Counted from the first letter of the stretch, positions 48,200-58,387 are shown. The stretch is 64,000 nucleotides of DNA from Apilactobacillus ozensis DSM 23829 = JCM 17196 (GCF_001435995.1 NZ_AYYQ01000035.1:184572-248571), one strand, 5' to 3'. Translations and numbers: made by a program. The notes: generated by a model from the letters alone, not told the origin.

Positions 48200-48742
48200 A
48201 TGTCAGTCAAGTTTGAAGCAACAACCATATGTGCTGTAAGATACAATGGTCATATTGCAATGGCCGGAGATGGTCAAGTTACAATGGGTGAAAAAGTTAT
48301 TATGAAAGGAACTGCTCATAAAGTTAGAAAAATATATGATGGTAAAGTGGCAGTTGGCTTTGCCGGTAGTGTATCTGATGCATTTACTTTGGAAGAAAGA
48401 TTTGAAAGAAAGTTAAAAGAATTCAGCGGTAATTTAAAACAAGCAGCTGTAAAATTAGCACAAGAATGGCGTGGCGACCAACAATTACAAAAACTAGAAG
48501 CTTTATTAATTGTTGCTGATAAAAAGGATTTACTTTTGGTTTCCGGTTCAGGTGAAGTGATTGAACCAGATGATGATATTTTAGCTATTGGTTCAGGTGG
48601 TAATTTTGCTTTATCCGCAGCCACTGCTATGAAACATCATGCAAAAGATATGTCGGCTAGAGAAATTGCGGAAGCATCCATTCACATAGCTGGTAGTATT
48701 GATATTTTTACAAATCAAAATGTTATTTCAGAGGAACTATAA
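48200..48742 (+). CDS. hslV: ATP-dependent protease peptidase subunit HslV (ClpQ)
   Basis: A 180-residue proteasome-like peptidase. The N-terminus [18 protein letters not shown] carries a short extension before the ATTI block, as in Bacillus ClpQ/CodW, where the processed N-terminal residue differs from the Thr1 of E. coli Hsl[30 protein letters not shown] and [13 protein letters not shown] are conserved. The start follows AAAGGAG. It pairs with HslU 23 bases downstream. Confidence 0.96.
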   Translation: MSVKFEATTICAVRYNGHIAMAGDGQVTMGEKVIMKGTAHKVRKIYDGKVAVGFAGSVSDAFTLEERFERKLKEFSGNLKQAAVKLAQEWRGDQQLQKLEALLIVADKKDLLLVSGSGEVIEPDDDILAIGSGGNFALSAATAMKHHAKDMSAREIAEASIHIAGSIDIFTNQNVISEEL

Positions 48743-48765
48743 TTATATTTAAACGAGGTGCAATT

Positions 48766-50187
48766 ATGAATACAGAAAAGACCCCTAAACAAATAGTTAA
48801 AGAATTAAATGAATATATCATTGGACAAAATAATGCTAAAAAAGCCGTTGCAGTAGCGTTACGTAATAGATATCGTCGTATGGAATTGCCTAAATCAATG
48901 CAAGAAGACATTACCCCTAAAAATATGTTAATGATTGGACCTACTGGGGTTGGTAAAACTGAAATTGCAAGACGTTTGGCTAAAATCGTTAATGCTCCAT
49001 TCGTTAAAGTAGAGGCTACCAAATTTACCGAAGTTGGTTATGTAGGTGGCGATGTTGAATCTATGATTAGAGATTTAGTAGAAAAATCAGTTCAAATGGT
49101 AAAAGCACGAAAATTTGTAGATGTAGAAGCTGAAGCTACTAAAAGGGCTAATAATAAGTTAGTTAAAATTTTAGTTCCAAACAGAACTAGCGATGATAAA
49201 GAGGCTACTGCCAAGGAATTTAATAATTTCATGAAAGTTATGGAAGGTATGCAAAACGGTAAAATGCCAAACTATAACAATATAAACTTTGATAATGAAG
49301 AAAACGTTAGTGATGAAATTAAAAATAAACGTATGGATGTTTACGATAAATTATCTAAAGGTTTCTTAGAAGATAAAATGGTAAGTATTCAAGTTGATGA
49401 TCCTAAACAAAACGTTGGAAATGACAATATGGGTTCCATGGGAATTGATATTAGTGAAACGTTGGGTAAACTAATGCCTAACAAAAAAATAACCCGTAAT
49501 TTAAAAGTTTCAGAGGCTCGAAAAGTATTAATTCGTGAAGAATCTGAAAAGCTGGTTGATGGAGCAGACTTATACGATGAAGCAATTAAGAATGCTGAAA
49601 ATTCCGGAATTGTTTTCTTAGACGAAATTGATAAAATCACAGGTGGTAATTCCAAAAATAGAGGGGAAGTATCTAGAGAAGGGGTTCAAAGAGATATTTT
49701 ACCAATTATTGAAGGTTCTACCATTAAAACTAAATATGGTTTAATTGATACTAGTCATATTTTATTTATTGCTTCAGGAGCTTTTGCTGAAAGTAAACCA
49801 AGTGATTTAATTGCTGAATTACAAGGACGTTTACCAATTAGAGTTGAATTAGACTCATTGACTAAAGATGACTTTGTTAAAATTTTAACTGAGCCTAACA
49901 ATGCTTTAGTTAAGCAATATATTGCGTTAATTGGTACTGATAATATTAAAGTTACATTTACTATGGAAGCAATTGAAAAAATTGCTGAAATCGCTTTTAA
50001 TGTTAACCGCGATACTGAAAATATTGGAGCTAGAAGATTGCACACAATATTAGAAAAACTATTGGAAGATTTATTATATGAAGGACCAGATATGGAAATG
50101 GGTGATATTACCATTACCGAAAAATACGTAGAAGATAAAGTCGGTAATTTGGCTAAAGACCCTAACCTATCACGTTACATTTTGTAA
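48766..50187 (+). CDS. hslU: ATP-dependent protease ATPase subunit HslU (ClpY)
   Basis: A 473-residue AAA+ unfoldase that feeds HslV. It opens TPKQIVKELNEYIIGQNNAKKAVAVAL, has Walker [10 protein letters not shown], the GYVGGDVESMIRDL pore segment, an inserted I domain (about 110-240) and Walker B GIVFLDEIDKI. The C-terminus ends LSRYIL, the tail that docks into HslV. The codY gene that follows in Bacillus is absent; an epimerase-like gene comes next. Confidence 0.97.
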   Translation: MNTEKTPKQIVKELNEYIIGQNNAKKAVAVALRNRYRRMELPKSMQEDITPKNMLMIGPTGVGKTEIARRLAKIVNAPFVKVEATKFTEVGYVGGDVESMIRDLVEKSVQMVKARKFVDVEAEATKRANNKLVKILVPNRTSDDKEATAKEFNNFMKVMEGMQNGKMPNYNNINFDNEENVSDEIKNKRMDVYDKLSKGFLEDKMVSIQVDDPKQNVGNDNMGSMGIDISETLGKLMPNKKITRNLKVSEARKVLIREESEKLVDGADLYDEAIKNAENSGIVFLDEIDKITGGNSKNRGEVSREGVQRDILPIIEGSTIKTKYGLIDTSHILFIASGAFAESKPSDLIAELQGRLPIRVELDSLTKDDFVKILTEPNNALVKQYIALIGTDNIKVTFTMEAIEKIAEIAFNVNRDTENIGARRLHTILEKLLEDLLYEGPDMEMGDITITEKYVEDKVGNLAKDPNLSRYIL

Positions 50188-50213
50188 AATTTTATTTGAA
50201 AGTTGAGGACATA

Positions 50214-51083
50214 ATGTTAGTTAAATTAGAAAATGAATATCTAACTGTGCTATTAAACACTAAGGGTGCCGAACTAAGTAGTGTAAAAAATAATAAAACC
50301 AGTCATGAATATATATGGCAAGCAGATGCAAATTTTTGGGGTAGACACGCTCCCGTATTATTCCCAATCGTTGGACGCTTGAAAGATGATTTTTATTATT
50401 TAGATGGTAAAAAATATTCAATGGGTCAACATGGATTTGCCAGAGATAATGATTTTAATATTATTGATCAAGATACGAATCATATTACTTTTGAACTAAC
50501 TGAAAATGATGAAACATTGGCAATGTATCCATATGAATTTTCTTTGCAAATTACTTACATTTTGAAAGCTGAAGAACTAAAAGTTGAGTATAATATTAGA
50601 AATGATGACAGTAAAGAAATGTACTACGCTATTGGCGCCCATCCCGCTTTTAATTTAACTGAAAGTATAGATAATTATTCCATCAAAATTAACAATGGTG
50701 GCAAATACAATCATATTCCTTTAAATAATTCACTAAGTGATTTTAATGACATAGATGAATTAGATGCAAACGTACCATTAAGACTTAGTCGTGAATTCTT
50801 TAAAGATGATGCTCAAATTATTGATACTAATGGCAATGATCAAACTTCATTTTCGCTATTTAATGAAAAAAGTGACTTTAGAGTAAATGTGAATGCTTAT
50901 AATTGTAAATACGCAGGAATATGGTCTACTTATCCGAAAGATGGCTCATTTGTATGTATCGAGCCATGGTGGGGCATTGCTGATAATACTAATCATAATC
51001 ATGAAATTAAGAATAAAACTGGCATTAATGCATTAATGCCATCTAAAAATAGTGAGTATCGATTAGATATTCAATTTCTATAA
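50214..51083 (+). CDS. Aldose 1-epimerase family protein (LacX-like)
   Basis: A 289-residue protein of the galactose mutarotase superfamily. YIWQADANFWGRHAPVLFPIVGRLKDD and GQHGFARDNDF match the LacX/YeaD-type subgroup, and AIGAHPAFNL supplies the central His. It probably interconverts anomers of a hexose or hexose phosphate; the substrate is unknown. ATG 50214 follows TTGAGGA, so the upstream in-frame start at 50196 is unlikely. It is tail-to-tail with plsY. Confidence 0.88.
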   Translation: MLVKLENEYLTVLLNTKGAELSSVKNNKTSHEYIWQADANFWGRHAPVLFPIVGRLKDDFYYLDGKKYSMGQHGFARDNDFNIIDQDTNHITFELTENDETLAMYPYEFSLQITYILKAEELKVEYNIRNDDSKEMYYAIGAHPAFNLTESIDNYSIKINNGGKYNHIPLNNSLSDFNDIDELDANVPLRLSREFFKDDAQIIDTNGNDQTSFSLFNEKSDFRVNVNAYNCKYAGIWSTYPKDGSFVCIEPWWGIADNTNHNHEIKNKTGINALMPSKNSEYRLDIQFL

Positions 51084-51085
51084 AT

Positions 51086-51122
51086 AAAAAAGCTTTGGTG
51101 ATTTCTATCATCAAAGCTTTTT
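51086..51122. terminator. Bidirectional terminator between the epimerase gene and plsY
   Basis: AAAAAGCTTTGGTGAT pairs with ATCATCAAAGCTTTTT around a 4-base loop; each arm supplies the T-run for one strand. Confidence 0.92.
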
Positions 51123-51123
51123 G

Positions 51124-51735
51124 TTAATTTTTGTGCATATGTTTATATAAAATACCAAAGGGCATTAAATTTTCATCCCCATTAAGTATACGTTTGATAT
51201 TTCCTATATGCCTAACAATAATAAATATTGAAAGAATAACACCAATGATGCCCAGTTGTAGATCATGATTCATAAATATCAATATGGTAATTAATGGAAA
51301 AGATATCATACTAGCTAAACTAACCATACTTGTTAAATAAGTAAAAGTAAGCTCAAATAAAAAGGCACACACAAATAAAAACGGGTGTAAAGCTAGTAGC
51401 ATCCCAGCACTTGTAGCAACCGCTTTACCACCATGAAAATGATCAAAAACAGAAAAAGTATGACCAATTACTGCACACATTCCAAATATTATAGGCGAAA
51501 TATGGTTGATATTAAATAATATTGGTAATAAAGTAGCTAGAGTACCTTTTAAAATATCTAAAACCATAACCATGGCACCAGGAATTTTACCCAACACTCT
51601 AAAAGTATTAGTAGTACCGATATTTCCTGAGCCATGTTCTCTAATGTCAGTATTAAAGAATACCTTTCCAATCCATATACCATTAGGAATTGACCCTAAG
51701 ATATAAGCAACAATTAATAATATTGCAATTTTCAA
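51124..51735 (-). CDS. plsY: Glycerol-3-phosphate acyltransferase PlsY
   Basis: A 203-residue membrane enzyme transferring the acyl group from acyl-phosphate to glycerol-3-phosphate, the first step of phospholipid synthesis. Several transmembrane helices are evident. The conserved loops are GSGNIGTTNTFRVLG and HTFSVFDHFHGGKAVATSAG. The start is TTG at 51733-51735, after TTGGAGGAAA; the frame extends to 51789 but without a better signal. Divergent to parE, the arrangement also seen in Bacillus. Confidence 0.95.
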   Translation of the reverse strand: MKIAILLIVAYILGSIPNGIWIGKVFFNTDIREHGSGNIGTTNTFRVLGKIPGAMVMVLDILKGTLATLLPILFNINHISPIIFGMCAVIGHTFSVFDHFHGGKAVATSAGMLLALHPFLFVCAFLFELTFTYLTSMVSLASMISFPLITILIFMNHDLQLGIIGVILSIFIIVRHIGNIKRILNGDENLMPFGILYKHMHKN

Positions 51736-51811
51736 GATAATTTCCTCCAATTTTAATGCAGATACAATTTTAACATATTTTAAAAACAAAGACTGCTTAT
51801 ATTTTTAAAGG

Positions 51812-51823
51812 GAACATATGTTC
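51812..51823. promoter_or_regulatory. SOS-box-like palindrome (LexA/DinR site) between plsY and parE
   Basis: GAACATATGTTC is a perfect 12-base palindrome matching the Gram-positive LexA box GAAC-N4-GTTC. It ends 1 base before a TTGATA that could be the parE -35. Repression of parEC (and possibly plsY) by LexA is inferred. Confidence 0.65.
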
Positions 51824-51824
51824 T

Positions 51825-51853
51825 TTGATACTTTTCAACCGCTTTAAAATAGT
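51825..51853 (+). promoter_or_regulatory. Possible parE promoter
   Basis: TTGATA (51825-51830), 17 bp, AATAGT (51848-51853). An alternative is TTCAAC (51834-51839), 18 bp, TATGAT (51858-51863). Both lie immediately downstream of the SOS-box-like palindrome. Confidence 0.4.
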
Positions 51854-51890
51854 TTATTATGATATATTGTAAATAAAGGAGTGCTTATCA

Positions 51891-53855
51891 ATGCCGGAAC
51901 ATAAACAAACTTATGATGATTCTTCAATTCAAGTTTTGAAGGGTCTAGAAGCTGTAAGAAAACGACCTGGGATGTATATTGGGTCTACAGACGCAAAAGG
52001 ATTGCATCATTTAGTATACGAAATAGTAGATAATGCCGTTGATGAAGCATTGGCTGGTTATGGTGATGTTATCAAAGTTACCATTCATAAAGATAACAGT
52101 ATAACAGTCGTTGACCATGGAAGAGGAATGCCAGTTGGAATGCATGCATCTGGCAAACCAACTCCAGAAGTAATTCTCACAGTATTACACGCTGGAGGTA
52201 AATTCTCAGAAAATGGTGGTTACAAAACATCTGGTGGGTTACATGGGGTAGGTTCCAGTGTAGTAAATGCACTATCGACTTCACTGAAAGTAACTATTGT
52301 TAGGGATGGCCATAAATATGAAGAAAGTTTTGAAAATGGTGGGAAACCGGTTGGAACTTTAAATGGCTTAGGTAAAACTAACGAACATAGTGGAACTACT
52401 TTAACTTTTAAACCAGATAAATCCATCTTTACAACGACAATTTTTAATTATGATACTTTAAAAGAACGTTTGCGCGAATCAGCCTTTTTATTAAAGGGAA
52501 TAAAAATAATTTTAACTGATGAACGTAACGATAATAGTGATACATTTTATTTTGAACACGGAATTAAGGAATTCGTTCAATATTTAAATGAAGGTAAACA
52601 TACTTTAGGTAAAGTAATGTACTTTGATGGTAAAAAGCAGGGCGTTGAAGTAGAAATATCCGCCCAATATAACGACGGATACACTGAAAATACTTTATCT
52701 TTTGTAAACAATGTAAGAACTAAAGATGGTGGTACTCATGAATCAGGATTCAGAAGTGCATGGACTAAATCATTCAATGAATTTGCACGTCGCGTAAACC
52801 TTTTAAAATCTAAAGATAGCAATTTAGAAGGTAGTGATGTACGTGAAGGATTATCGGCAGTTATTTCAATCAAAGTGCCTGAAGAAATGCTTCAGTTTGA
52901 AGGACAGACCAAAGAAAAATTGGGTAGCCCAGAAGTTAGACAAATTGTTGATAGTATTGTTTCTGATAAATTGTTGTACTTTCTTTTAGAAAACAACGAT
53001 TTTTCACAACAACTAGTTCAAAAGTCAATTAAGGCGCGTCAAGCACGTCAAGCAGCTCGTAAAGCACGTGAGGAGAGCCGACATGGTAAGAAACATCATC
53101 GTAAAGAAAAATTACTATCTGGTAAATTAACGCCGGCACAGTCTAAAGACACCAGTAAAAATGAACTCTTCTTAGTTGAAGGAGATTCAGCTGGTGGTTC
53201 GGCTAAACAGGGAAGAGACCGCAAACATCAGGCTATCCTACCTTTAAGAGGTAAAGTGCTAAACACTGAACGTGCTAAGTTAAATGATATTATGAAAAAC
53301 GAAGAAATAAGTACCATGATTTACACAGTTGGTGCTGGTGTGGGCCCTGATTTTGATATTAAGCAAGCTAATTATGACAAAATAATTATTATGACTGATG
53401 CTGATGATGATGGTGCACATATTCAAATTTTACTATTAACATTTTTCTATAAGTATATGCGCCCAATGATTGAACAAGGCCATGTTTATATTGCGTTACC
53501 ACCACTATACAAAGTTAAAGGTAAGAATGATGATGGAAAAAATGTTATTGAATATGCATGGACTAATGATGAATTAGATACGTTAATGCATGGATTTAGT
53601 AAACGTCACCCTAGCCTGCAAAGGTTTAAAGGTTTAGGTGAGATGAATGCTGACCAATTATGGGAAACAACAATGAATCCTGATAATCGTACCTTGATTA
53701 AAGTAAGTATTGATGATGCTTCATTAGCTGAAAAGCGCGTAACTACTTTAATGGGCGACAAGGTTGAGCCTAGAAGAGAATGGATAGAAAAAAACGTTCA
53801 ATTTACACTTAAAGAAGACGGCAGTATTTTAGATAATCAAAATTCATATAACTAA
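51891..53855 (+). CDS. parE: DNA topoisomerase IV subunit B
   Basis: A 654-residue ATPase subunit of topoisomerase IV, which decatenates sister chromosomes. The GHKL fold has EIVDNAVDEALAG and GGLHGVGSSVVNALS; the transducer and Toprim follow (LVEGDSAGGSAKQGRDR, then IIMTDADDDGAHIQ). The pairing with parC and the KTSGGLHGVG wording favour ParE over GyrB. The start follows AAAGGAG. Confidence 0.96.
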   Translation: MPEHKQTYDDSSIQVLKGLEAVRKRPGMYIGSTDAKGLHHLVYEIVDNAVDEALAGYGDVIKVTIHKDNSITVVDHGRGMPVGMHASGKPTPEVILTVLHAGGKFSENGGYKTSGGLHGVGSSVVNALSTSLKVTIVRDGHKYEESFENGGKPVGTLNGLGKTNEHSGTTLTFKPDKSIFTTTIFNYDTLKERLRESAFLLKGIKIILTDERNDNSDTFYFEHGIKEFVQYLNEGKHTLGKVMYFDGKKQGVEVEISAQYNDGYTENTLSFVNNVRTKDGGTHESGFRSAWTKSFNEFARRVNLLKSKDSNLEGSDVREGLSAVISIKVPEEMLQFEGQTKEKLGSPEVRQIVDSIVSDKLLYFLLENNDFSQQLVQKSIKARQARQAARKAREESRHGKKHHRKEKLLSGKLTPAQSKDTSKNELFLVEGDSAGGSAKQGRDRKHQAILPLRGKVLNTERAKLNDIMKNEEISTMIYTVGAGVGPDFDIKQANYDKIIIMTDADDDGAHIQILLLTFFYKYMRPMIEQGHVYIALPPLYKVKGKNDDGKNVIEYAWTNDELDTLMHGFSKRHPSLQRFKGLGEMNADQLWETTMNPDNRTLIKVSIDDASLAEKRVTTLMGDKVEPRREWIEKNVQFTLKEDGSILDNQNSYN

Positions 53856-53870
53856 CAAGGAGGGCTCACT

Positions 53871-56315
53871 TTGAGTAGTGGTACTAATATTGAAAAATTA
53901 ACGCTTGAAGACATTATGAGTGATCGATTTAGTCGTTACTCTAAATCAATTATTCAAGAAAGAGCATTGCCTGACGTTCGGGATGGTTTAAAACCAGTTC
54001 AACGTAGAATCTTATATGCGATGTACAAAGATGGCAATACTTATGATAAAGGTTTTCGTAAGTCAGCTAAATCTGTAGGTAACGTAATGGGGAATTTTCA
54101 TCCCCATGGTGATAGTTCTATCTATGAAGCGTTAGTCCGAATGAGTCAGGAATGGAAACTTAGAGATCCATTAATTGAAATGCATGGTAATAACGGTTCC
54201 ATGGATGGAGACCCAGCAGCTGCTATGCGTTATACAGAAGCACGTACTAGTAAAATTGCTAGTGAAATGCTTAGAGATATTGATAAAGATACAGTTAGCT
54301 GGATTCCAAACTTTGACGATACTGAACAAGAACCAGTAGTCTTACCATCTAGGTTTCCTAATTTATTGGTTAATGGAGCTACTGGAATTTCTGCTGGTTA
54401 TGCTACTGAGATTCCACCACATAACTTAGGAGAAGTTATTGATGCAGTTATCTATTTACAAAAACATCCAGACGCTTCTTTAGATGACCTAATGCAATTC
54501 GTTAAGGGGCCTGATTTTCCAACTGGTGGAATTATTCAAGGACTAGATGAAATTAAGAAAGCTTATCAAACTGGACGCGGTAGAATAGTTGTACGTTCAA
54601 AAACGAGCATTGAAAAACTACGTGGTGGTAAACAACTAATTAGAGTTACTGAAATACCATATGAGGTTAATAAGCTACAACTAGTTAAACAAATTGATGA
54701 AATTAGAATTAATAAGAAAATTGATGGAATCGCTGAAGTTAGGGATGAAAGTGACCGAAACGGTTTGTCAATTGCAATTGAATTAAAACGTGACGTAGAT
54801 CAACAAGGAGTGTTCAACTATTTATTAAAGAACACTGATTTACAGATAACCTATAATTTTAATGTAGTTGCGATTGATAAAATGTGTCCTAAACGACTAT
54901 CTTTAAAATCAATTTTAAGTTCATACCTTGAATATCAACGTTTGATTGTTAGTAATCGTACCAAATATGATTTATCGGTTGCTAAAAAAAGAGAGCATAT
55001 CGTTGATGGTTTAATAAAGGCGTTGTCTATTTTAGATAAAGTTATTAATACTATTCGTGAAAGTGATAATCGTAAAGATGCTAGTCACAATTTAGTTGAA
55101 ACATACGAATTTTCTCCAGCACAGGCAGATTCTATAGTGGCACTGCAACTTTATAGATTAACTAATACAGATGTTACTAAGTTAAAAGCTGAAAAAAACG
55201 AATTAGCTGGTAAGATAAATGAATTTAACCATATATTAGATGATTCAGAAAAATTAGATAATGTTTTAAAAAATGAATTGTTAAATATTAAGAAAGAATA
55301 TGGTTCTAGTCGAAAAACCATCATTGAAAAAGAAATTGAAAATATTAAGGTAAGTAATAAAATAACTATTCCGGATGAAACTACAGTAGTGCTAGTTAGT
55401 CATGATGGATACTTAAAGCGTAGTAGTTTAAGGTCTTATAAAGCTTCTGAAGTGGATGATTGTGGCCTTAAAGAAGATGACTATCCAATATTTCTTAAAC
55501 AATTAAGCACTAGAGACCACCTTTTTATGTTCACTAATAAAGGACATTTAATTTATCGACCAGTTTTTGAAATTACTGATGTTAAGTGGAAAGATACAGG
55601 GGAACACATTTCTCAAACCATTGGGTTAGATGCTGATGAACAAATAATTAATATATTTAATTTTAAGGCTTTAAAAGAAAACGGGATGTTTGTAATAGCT
55701 ACCAGTGATGGCTATATTAAGCAAACTGAATTTAGTAAAGTCATTCCTGGTAGGACCTATCGTTCACATTCATTAACTTATGAAAAATTAAAAGATGACC
55801 AATCGAAGGTAGTTAAAGTTTCATACGTAGCAAATAATAAGCCTGACGCTGAGATAATGATTATTTCTAATGTAGGGATGGCTTCTAGATTTATGTTAAG
55901 TGATGTTTCGGTTAATGGTCCTAGAACTACAGGGGTTAAGTCTATTGAGTTAAGGGATGAAGAGTTCGTATGTAACATGGAAGTAGTAGGTGATAATGAT
56001 AAAATTGGGATCATCACTCAAAAAGGCTCATACAAAAATATGCTAGTAAATGAAGTCCCAATCACTAGTCGTGGTAGACGTGGAGTGCAGATTTTAACCC
56101 CATTAAAAAGAAATTCATACGAAATCATTGATTTTGCTAAAATAATTAGTAACGAAGAAAGTAATATTCCACTAAGAATATATACTGCAAATAGTAGAAT
56201 TCACGATGTATTGTCAGATGATTATCCTATGAGTAATCGTAAATCTAATGGGTCAATAATAGTTGATGTTAAAAAAGAAGGTATTCCCGCAAAAATATCT
56301 GAGATTATTTCATAA
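53871..56315 (+). CDS. parC: DNA topoisomerase IV subunit A
   Basis: An 814-residue breakage-reunion subunit. The quinolone-determining region is GNFHPHGDSSIYEALVRMS with the wild-type-like Ser and Glu; the active tyrosine is in AAAMRYTEAR. The C-terminal beta-pinwheel is present and lacks an obvious GyrA box. The start is TTG 53871, behind AAGGAGGG, 15 bases after parE. It lies about 3.6 kb from the dif site. Confidence 0.96.
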   Translation: MSSGTNIEKLTLEDIMSDRFSRYSKSIIQERALPDVRDGLKPVQRRILYAMYKDGNTYDKGFRKSAKSVGNVMGNFHPHGDSSIYEALVRMSQEWKLRDPLIEMHGNNGSMDGDPAAAMRYTEARTSKIASEMLRDIDKDTVSWIPNFDDTEQEPVVLPSRFPNLLVNGATGISAGYATEIPPHNLGEVIDAVIYLQKHPDASLDDLMQFVKGPDFPTGGIIQGLDEIKKAYQTGRGRIVVRSKTSIEKLRGGKQLIRVTEIPYEVNKLQLVKQIDEIRINKKIDGIAEVRDESDRNGLSIAIELKRDVDQQGVFNYLLKNTDLQITYNFNVVAIDKMCPKRLSLKSILSSYLEYQRLIVSNRTKYDLSVAKKREHIVDGLIKALSILDKVINTIRESDNRKDASHNLVETYEFSPAQADSIVALQLYRLTNTDVTKLKAEKNELAGKINEFNHILDDSEKLDNVLKNELLNIKKEYGSSRKTIIEKEIENIKVSNKITIPDETTVVLVSHDGYLKRSSLRSYKASEVDDCGLKEDDYPIFLKQLSTRDHLFMFTNKGHLIYRPVFEITDVKWKDTGEHISQTIGLDADEQIINIFNFKALKENGMFVIATSDGYIKQTEFSKVIPGRTYRSHSLTYEKLKDDQSKVVKVSYVANNKPDAEIMIISNVGMASRFMLSDVSVNGPRTTGVKSIELRDEEFVCNMEVVGDNDKIGIITQKGSYKNMLVNEVPITSRGRRGVQILTPLKRNSYEIIDFAKIISNEESNIPLRIYTANSRIHDVLSDDYPMSNRKSNGSIIVDVKKEGIPAKISEIIS

Positions 56316-56431
56316 TATATAATTACACATTATTTATAATTTCAATAAAAAATTTATAAATTATCTTTAATAAAAATATCATTTATTATATAATTTATAA
56401 TTAATAATATTATTTTATTAAGGAGCTACTA

Positions 56432-57406
56432 ATGAAAAAAAAGACTAAACAAGAAAATATATTTTCTTCAAAAACACTAACTTATTTCCTACAGTTAGCT
56501 GATACTATGAATTATACGCAAGCTGCTCAAATTTTAGGAATTACACAACCAGCTTTAACTCAACAAATTAAAAAGCTAGAAAGAACAGTTGGTTCACCAT
56601 TATTCTACTCAATAGGGAAAAAACTACGACTCTCTAATTCTGGACACATCATGCTTAATGCTACTCATAAAATTTATGAAATCTTGAATGAAACTACTGA
56701 TGAAATCGAACAATCTACTAGTGCTACTAGTGGGGATATTAACATTGGTATACTATCTTCCATCGAAGATAAAGTTTTTGAAAACTTTGCCATTCATTCA
56801 TATAATAATAATCCTAAGCTAAGAATTAATATTCATATGCTAACTAGAAAAGAAATATGGGAAAATCTCGAAAATAATAAAATTGATTTAGCTATTATGT
56901 ATTTACCAGATGAATCAATTAAAAACTGGAAACCATATGAATCTAAAAAGATTATTAGTGATAATTTATTGTTCATTCATCATGAAGAAAAATTCAAAGA
57001 TAGAGAAAAAATGAGGTTTAAGGATACTATTAACCATCCTTGGGCTTCATATCCTGAAGACTACTACTTGAATCATATAATTAGGGAAACATTTAAAAAT
57101 CAAATGGTAGATGCTCCTAAGAGCGTTGCAAGATTCACAACACCTAATCAATTATTAAAGTTCTCAATGCAAACCCAATCTAATACCGCTTTACCAGAGT
57201 CTTTCATTATGAGCAAAAATAGTGATAAAATGAAAGAGTGCAAAACTTATGCATCTCGTTTTACACCTAACATCAAATTTGATTTAGCTTTTGTTTATAG
57301 AAAAAACAAGGGTGATATTCCTAGGATTAGTCAATTCCTTGAAGATTTTGAAGAATTTTTAAATGAACAAGATTACTTTTCTAGGTTAAAATCTGATAAT
57401 CAATAG
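56432..57406 (+). CDS. LysR family transcriptional regulator
   Basis: A 324-residue regulator with an N-terminal winged helix-turn-helix (MNYTQAAQILGITQPALTQQIKKLERTVGSPLF, about 26-58) and a periplasmic-binding-like effector domain from about residue 95. The effector is not identifiable. It is preceded by 116 bp of extremely AT-rich sequence and followed 16 bases later by ppaC, so the two may be co-transcribed, an unusual partnership. The start follows AAGGAG. Confidence 0.93.
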   Translation: MKKKTKQENIFSSKTLTYFLQLADTMNYTQAAQILGITQPALTQQIKKLERTVGSPLFYSIGKKLRLSNSGHIMLNATHKIYEILNETTDEIEQSTSATSGDINIGILSSIEDKVFENFAIHSYNNNPKLRINIHMLTRKEIWENLENNKIDLAIMYLPDESIKNWKPYESKKIISDNLLFIHHEEKFKDREKMRFKDTINHPWASYPEDYYLNHIIRETFKNQMVDAPKSVARFTTPNQLLKFSMQTQSNTALPESFIMSKNSDKMKECKTYASRFTPNIKFDLAFVYRKNKGDIPRISQFLEDFEEFLNEQDYFSRLKSDNQ

Positions 57407-57422
57407 AAATGAGGAATTTATT

Positions 57423-58349
57423 TTGTCAAAAGAATTAATTTTTGGACACCAAAGTCCAGATACTGATGCAATTGTGGCTCCTAAAGCTTTAGCGTACTTA
57501 CAATCCAAGCTAGGAAAAGATGTTGAAGCGGTCGCATTAGGCGAATTAAATGAAGAAACTAAATTTGTTTTAGATTACTTCAAAGAAGACGAACCTAGAG
57601 TTATTGAAACCGCCAGTAACGAAGTTGATGCTGTTATGTTGTGTGATCATAACGAGCCACAACAAAGCGTTAGCGATATTGATAAATTAACTGTTACTGA
57701 TGTTGTTGATCATCATAGAATCGCTAACTTTAATACTGAAAAACCTTTATTCTACCGTGCAGAACCAGTGGGATGTACTAGCACTATTTTATTTGAAATG
57801 TTTAATGAAAATGAAATTGAAATTCCTGCTAAATTAGCAGGATTAATGTTATCTGCTATAATTTCAGACACACTATTATTAAAATCTCCTACTACTACTG
57901 ACAAAGACATTTCAGCTGTTAAGGCTTTAGCTAAAATTGCCGATATTAATTATGAAGAATACGGTATCAAGATGTTAAAAGCAGGTACTAACGTTGATGC
58001 TAGAAGCGACAAGGACTTGATTGATGGTGATGCTAAATCATTCACAATGGGTGGTAAATCCGTTCGTATTGATCAAATTAACACTGTCGATTTAAACGAT
58101 GTTTTGAAACGTAAAGATAATTTAGTTTCGGCTATGAAAGATGAAGCTAGTGCCGAAGGTTATGATTTATTCTTGGTTATCGCTACTAATGTTTTAGATA
58201 GTAATTCTAAAGCAATCGTTGTTGGTGAACCTAAAGATTCCGTGGAAAAAGCCTTTAATCAACAAATTTCTGATGACACTATCGATTTACCAGGCGTTGT
58301 ATCTAGAAAGAAACAAGTTGTACCACCATTAAATGATGTAATGGAATAA
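57423..58349 (+). CDS. ppaC: Manganese-dependent inorganic pyrophosphatase
   Basis: A 308-residue DHH-family (class II) pyrophosphatase. Metal ligands: GHQSPDTDA, the LCDHNEPQQS block, DVVDHHRI and AIISDTLLLKSPT; the C-terminal DHHA2 domain ends SRKKQVVPPL. It hydrolyses pyrophosphate to drive biosynthesis. The start is TTG 57423, behind GAGGAA. Confidence 0.97.
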   Translation: MSKELIFGHQSPDTDAIVAPKALAYLQSKLGKDVEAVALGELNEETKFVLDYFKEDEPRVIETASNEVDAVMLCDHNEPQQSVSDIDKLTVTDVVDHHRIANFNTEKPLFYRAEPVGCTSTILFEMFNENEIEIPAKLAGLMLSAIISDTLLLKSPTTTDKDISAVKALAKIADINYEEYGIKMLKAGTNVDARSDKDLIDGDAKSFTMGGKSVRIDQINTVDLNDVLKRKDNLVSAMKDEASAEGYDLFLVIATNVLDSNSKAIVVGEPKDSVEKAFNQQISDDTIDLPGVVSRKKQVVPPLNDVME

Positions 58350-58354
58350 TTTTG

Positions 58355-58385
58355 AGGAATGATATTAAATATATCATTCCTTTTT
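58355..58385 (+). terminator. ppaC terminator
   Basis: AGGAATGATAT pairs with ATATCATTCCT, followed by T residues. Confidence 0.88.
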
Positions 58386-58387
58386 AT

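Noticed and set aside
48316..49022. Two minus-strand open frames (102 and 99 codons) across hslV and hslU
   Set aside because: Antisense shadows of highly conserved genes with no start signals.
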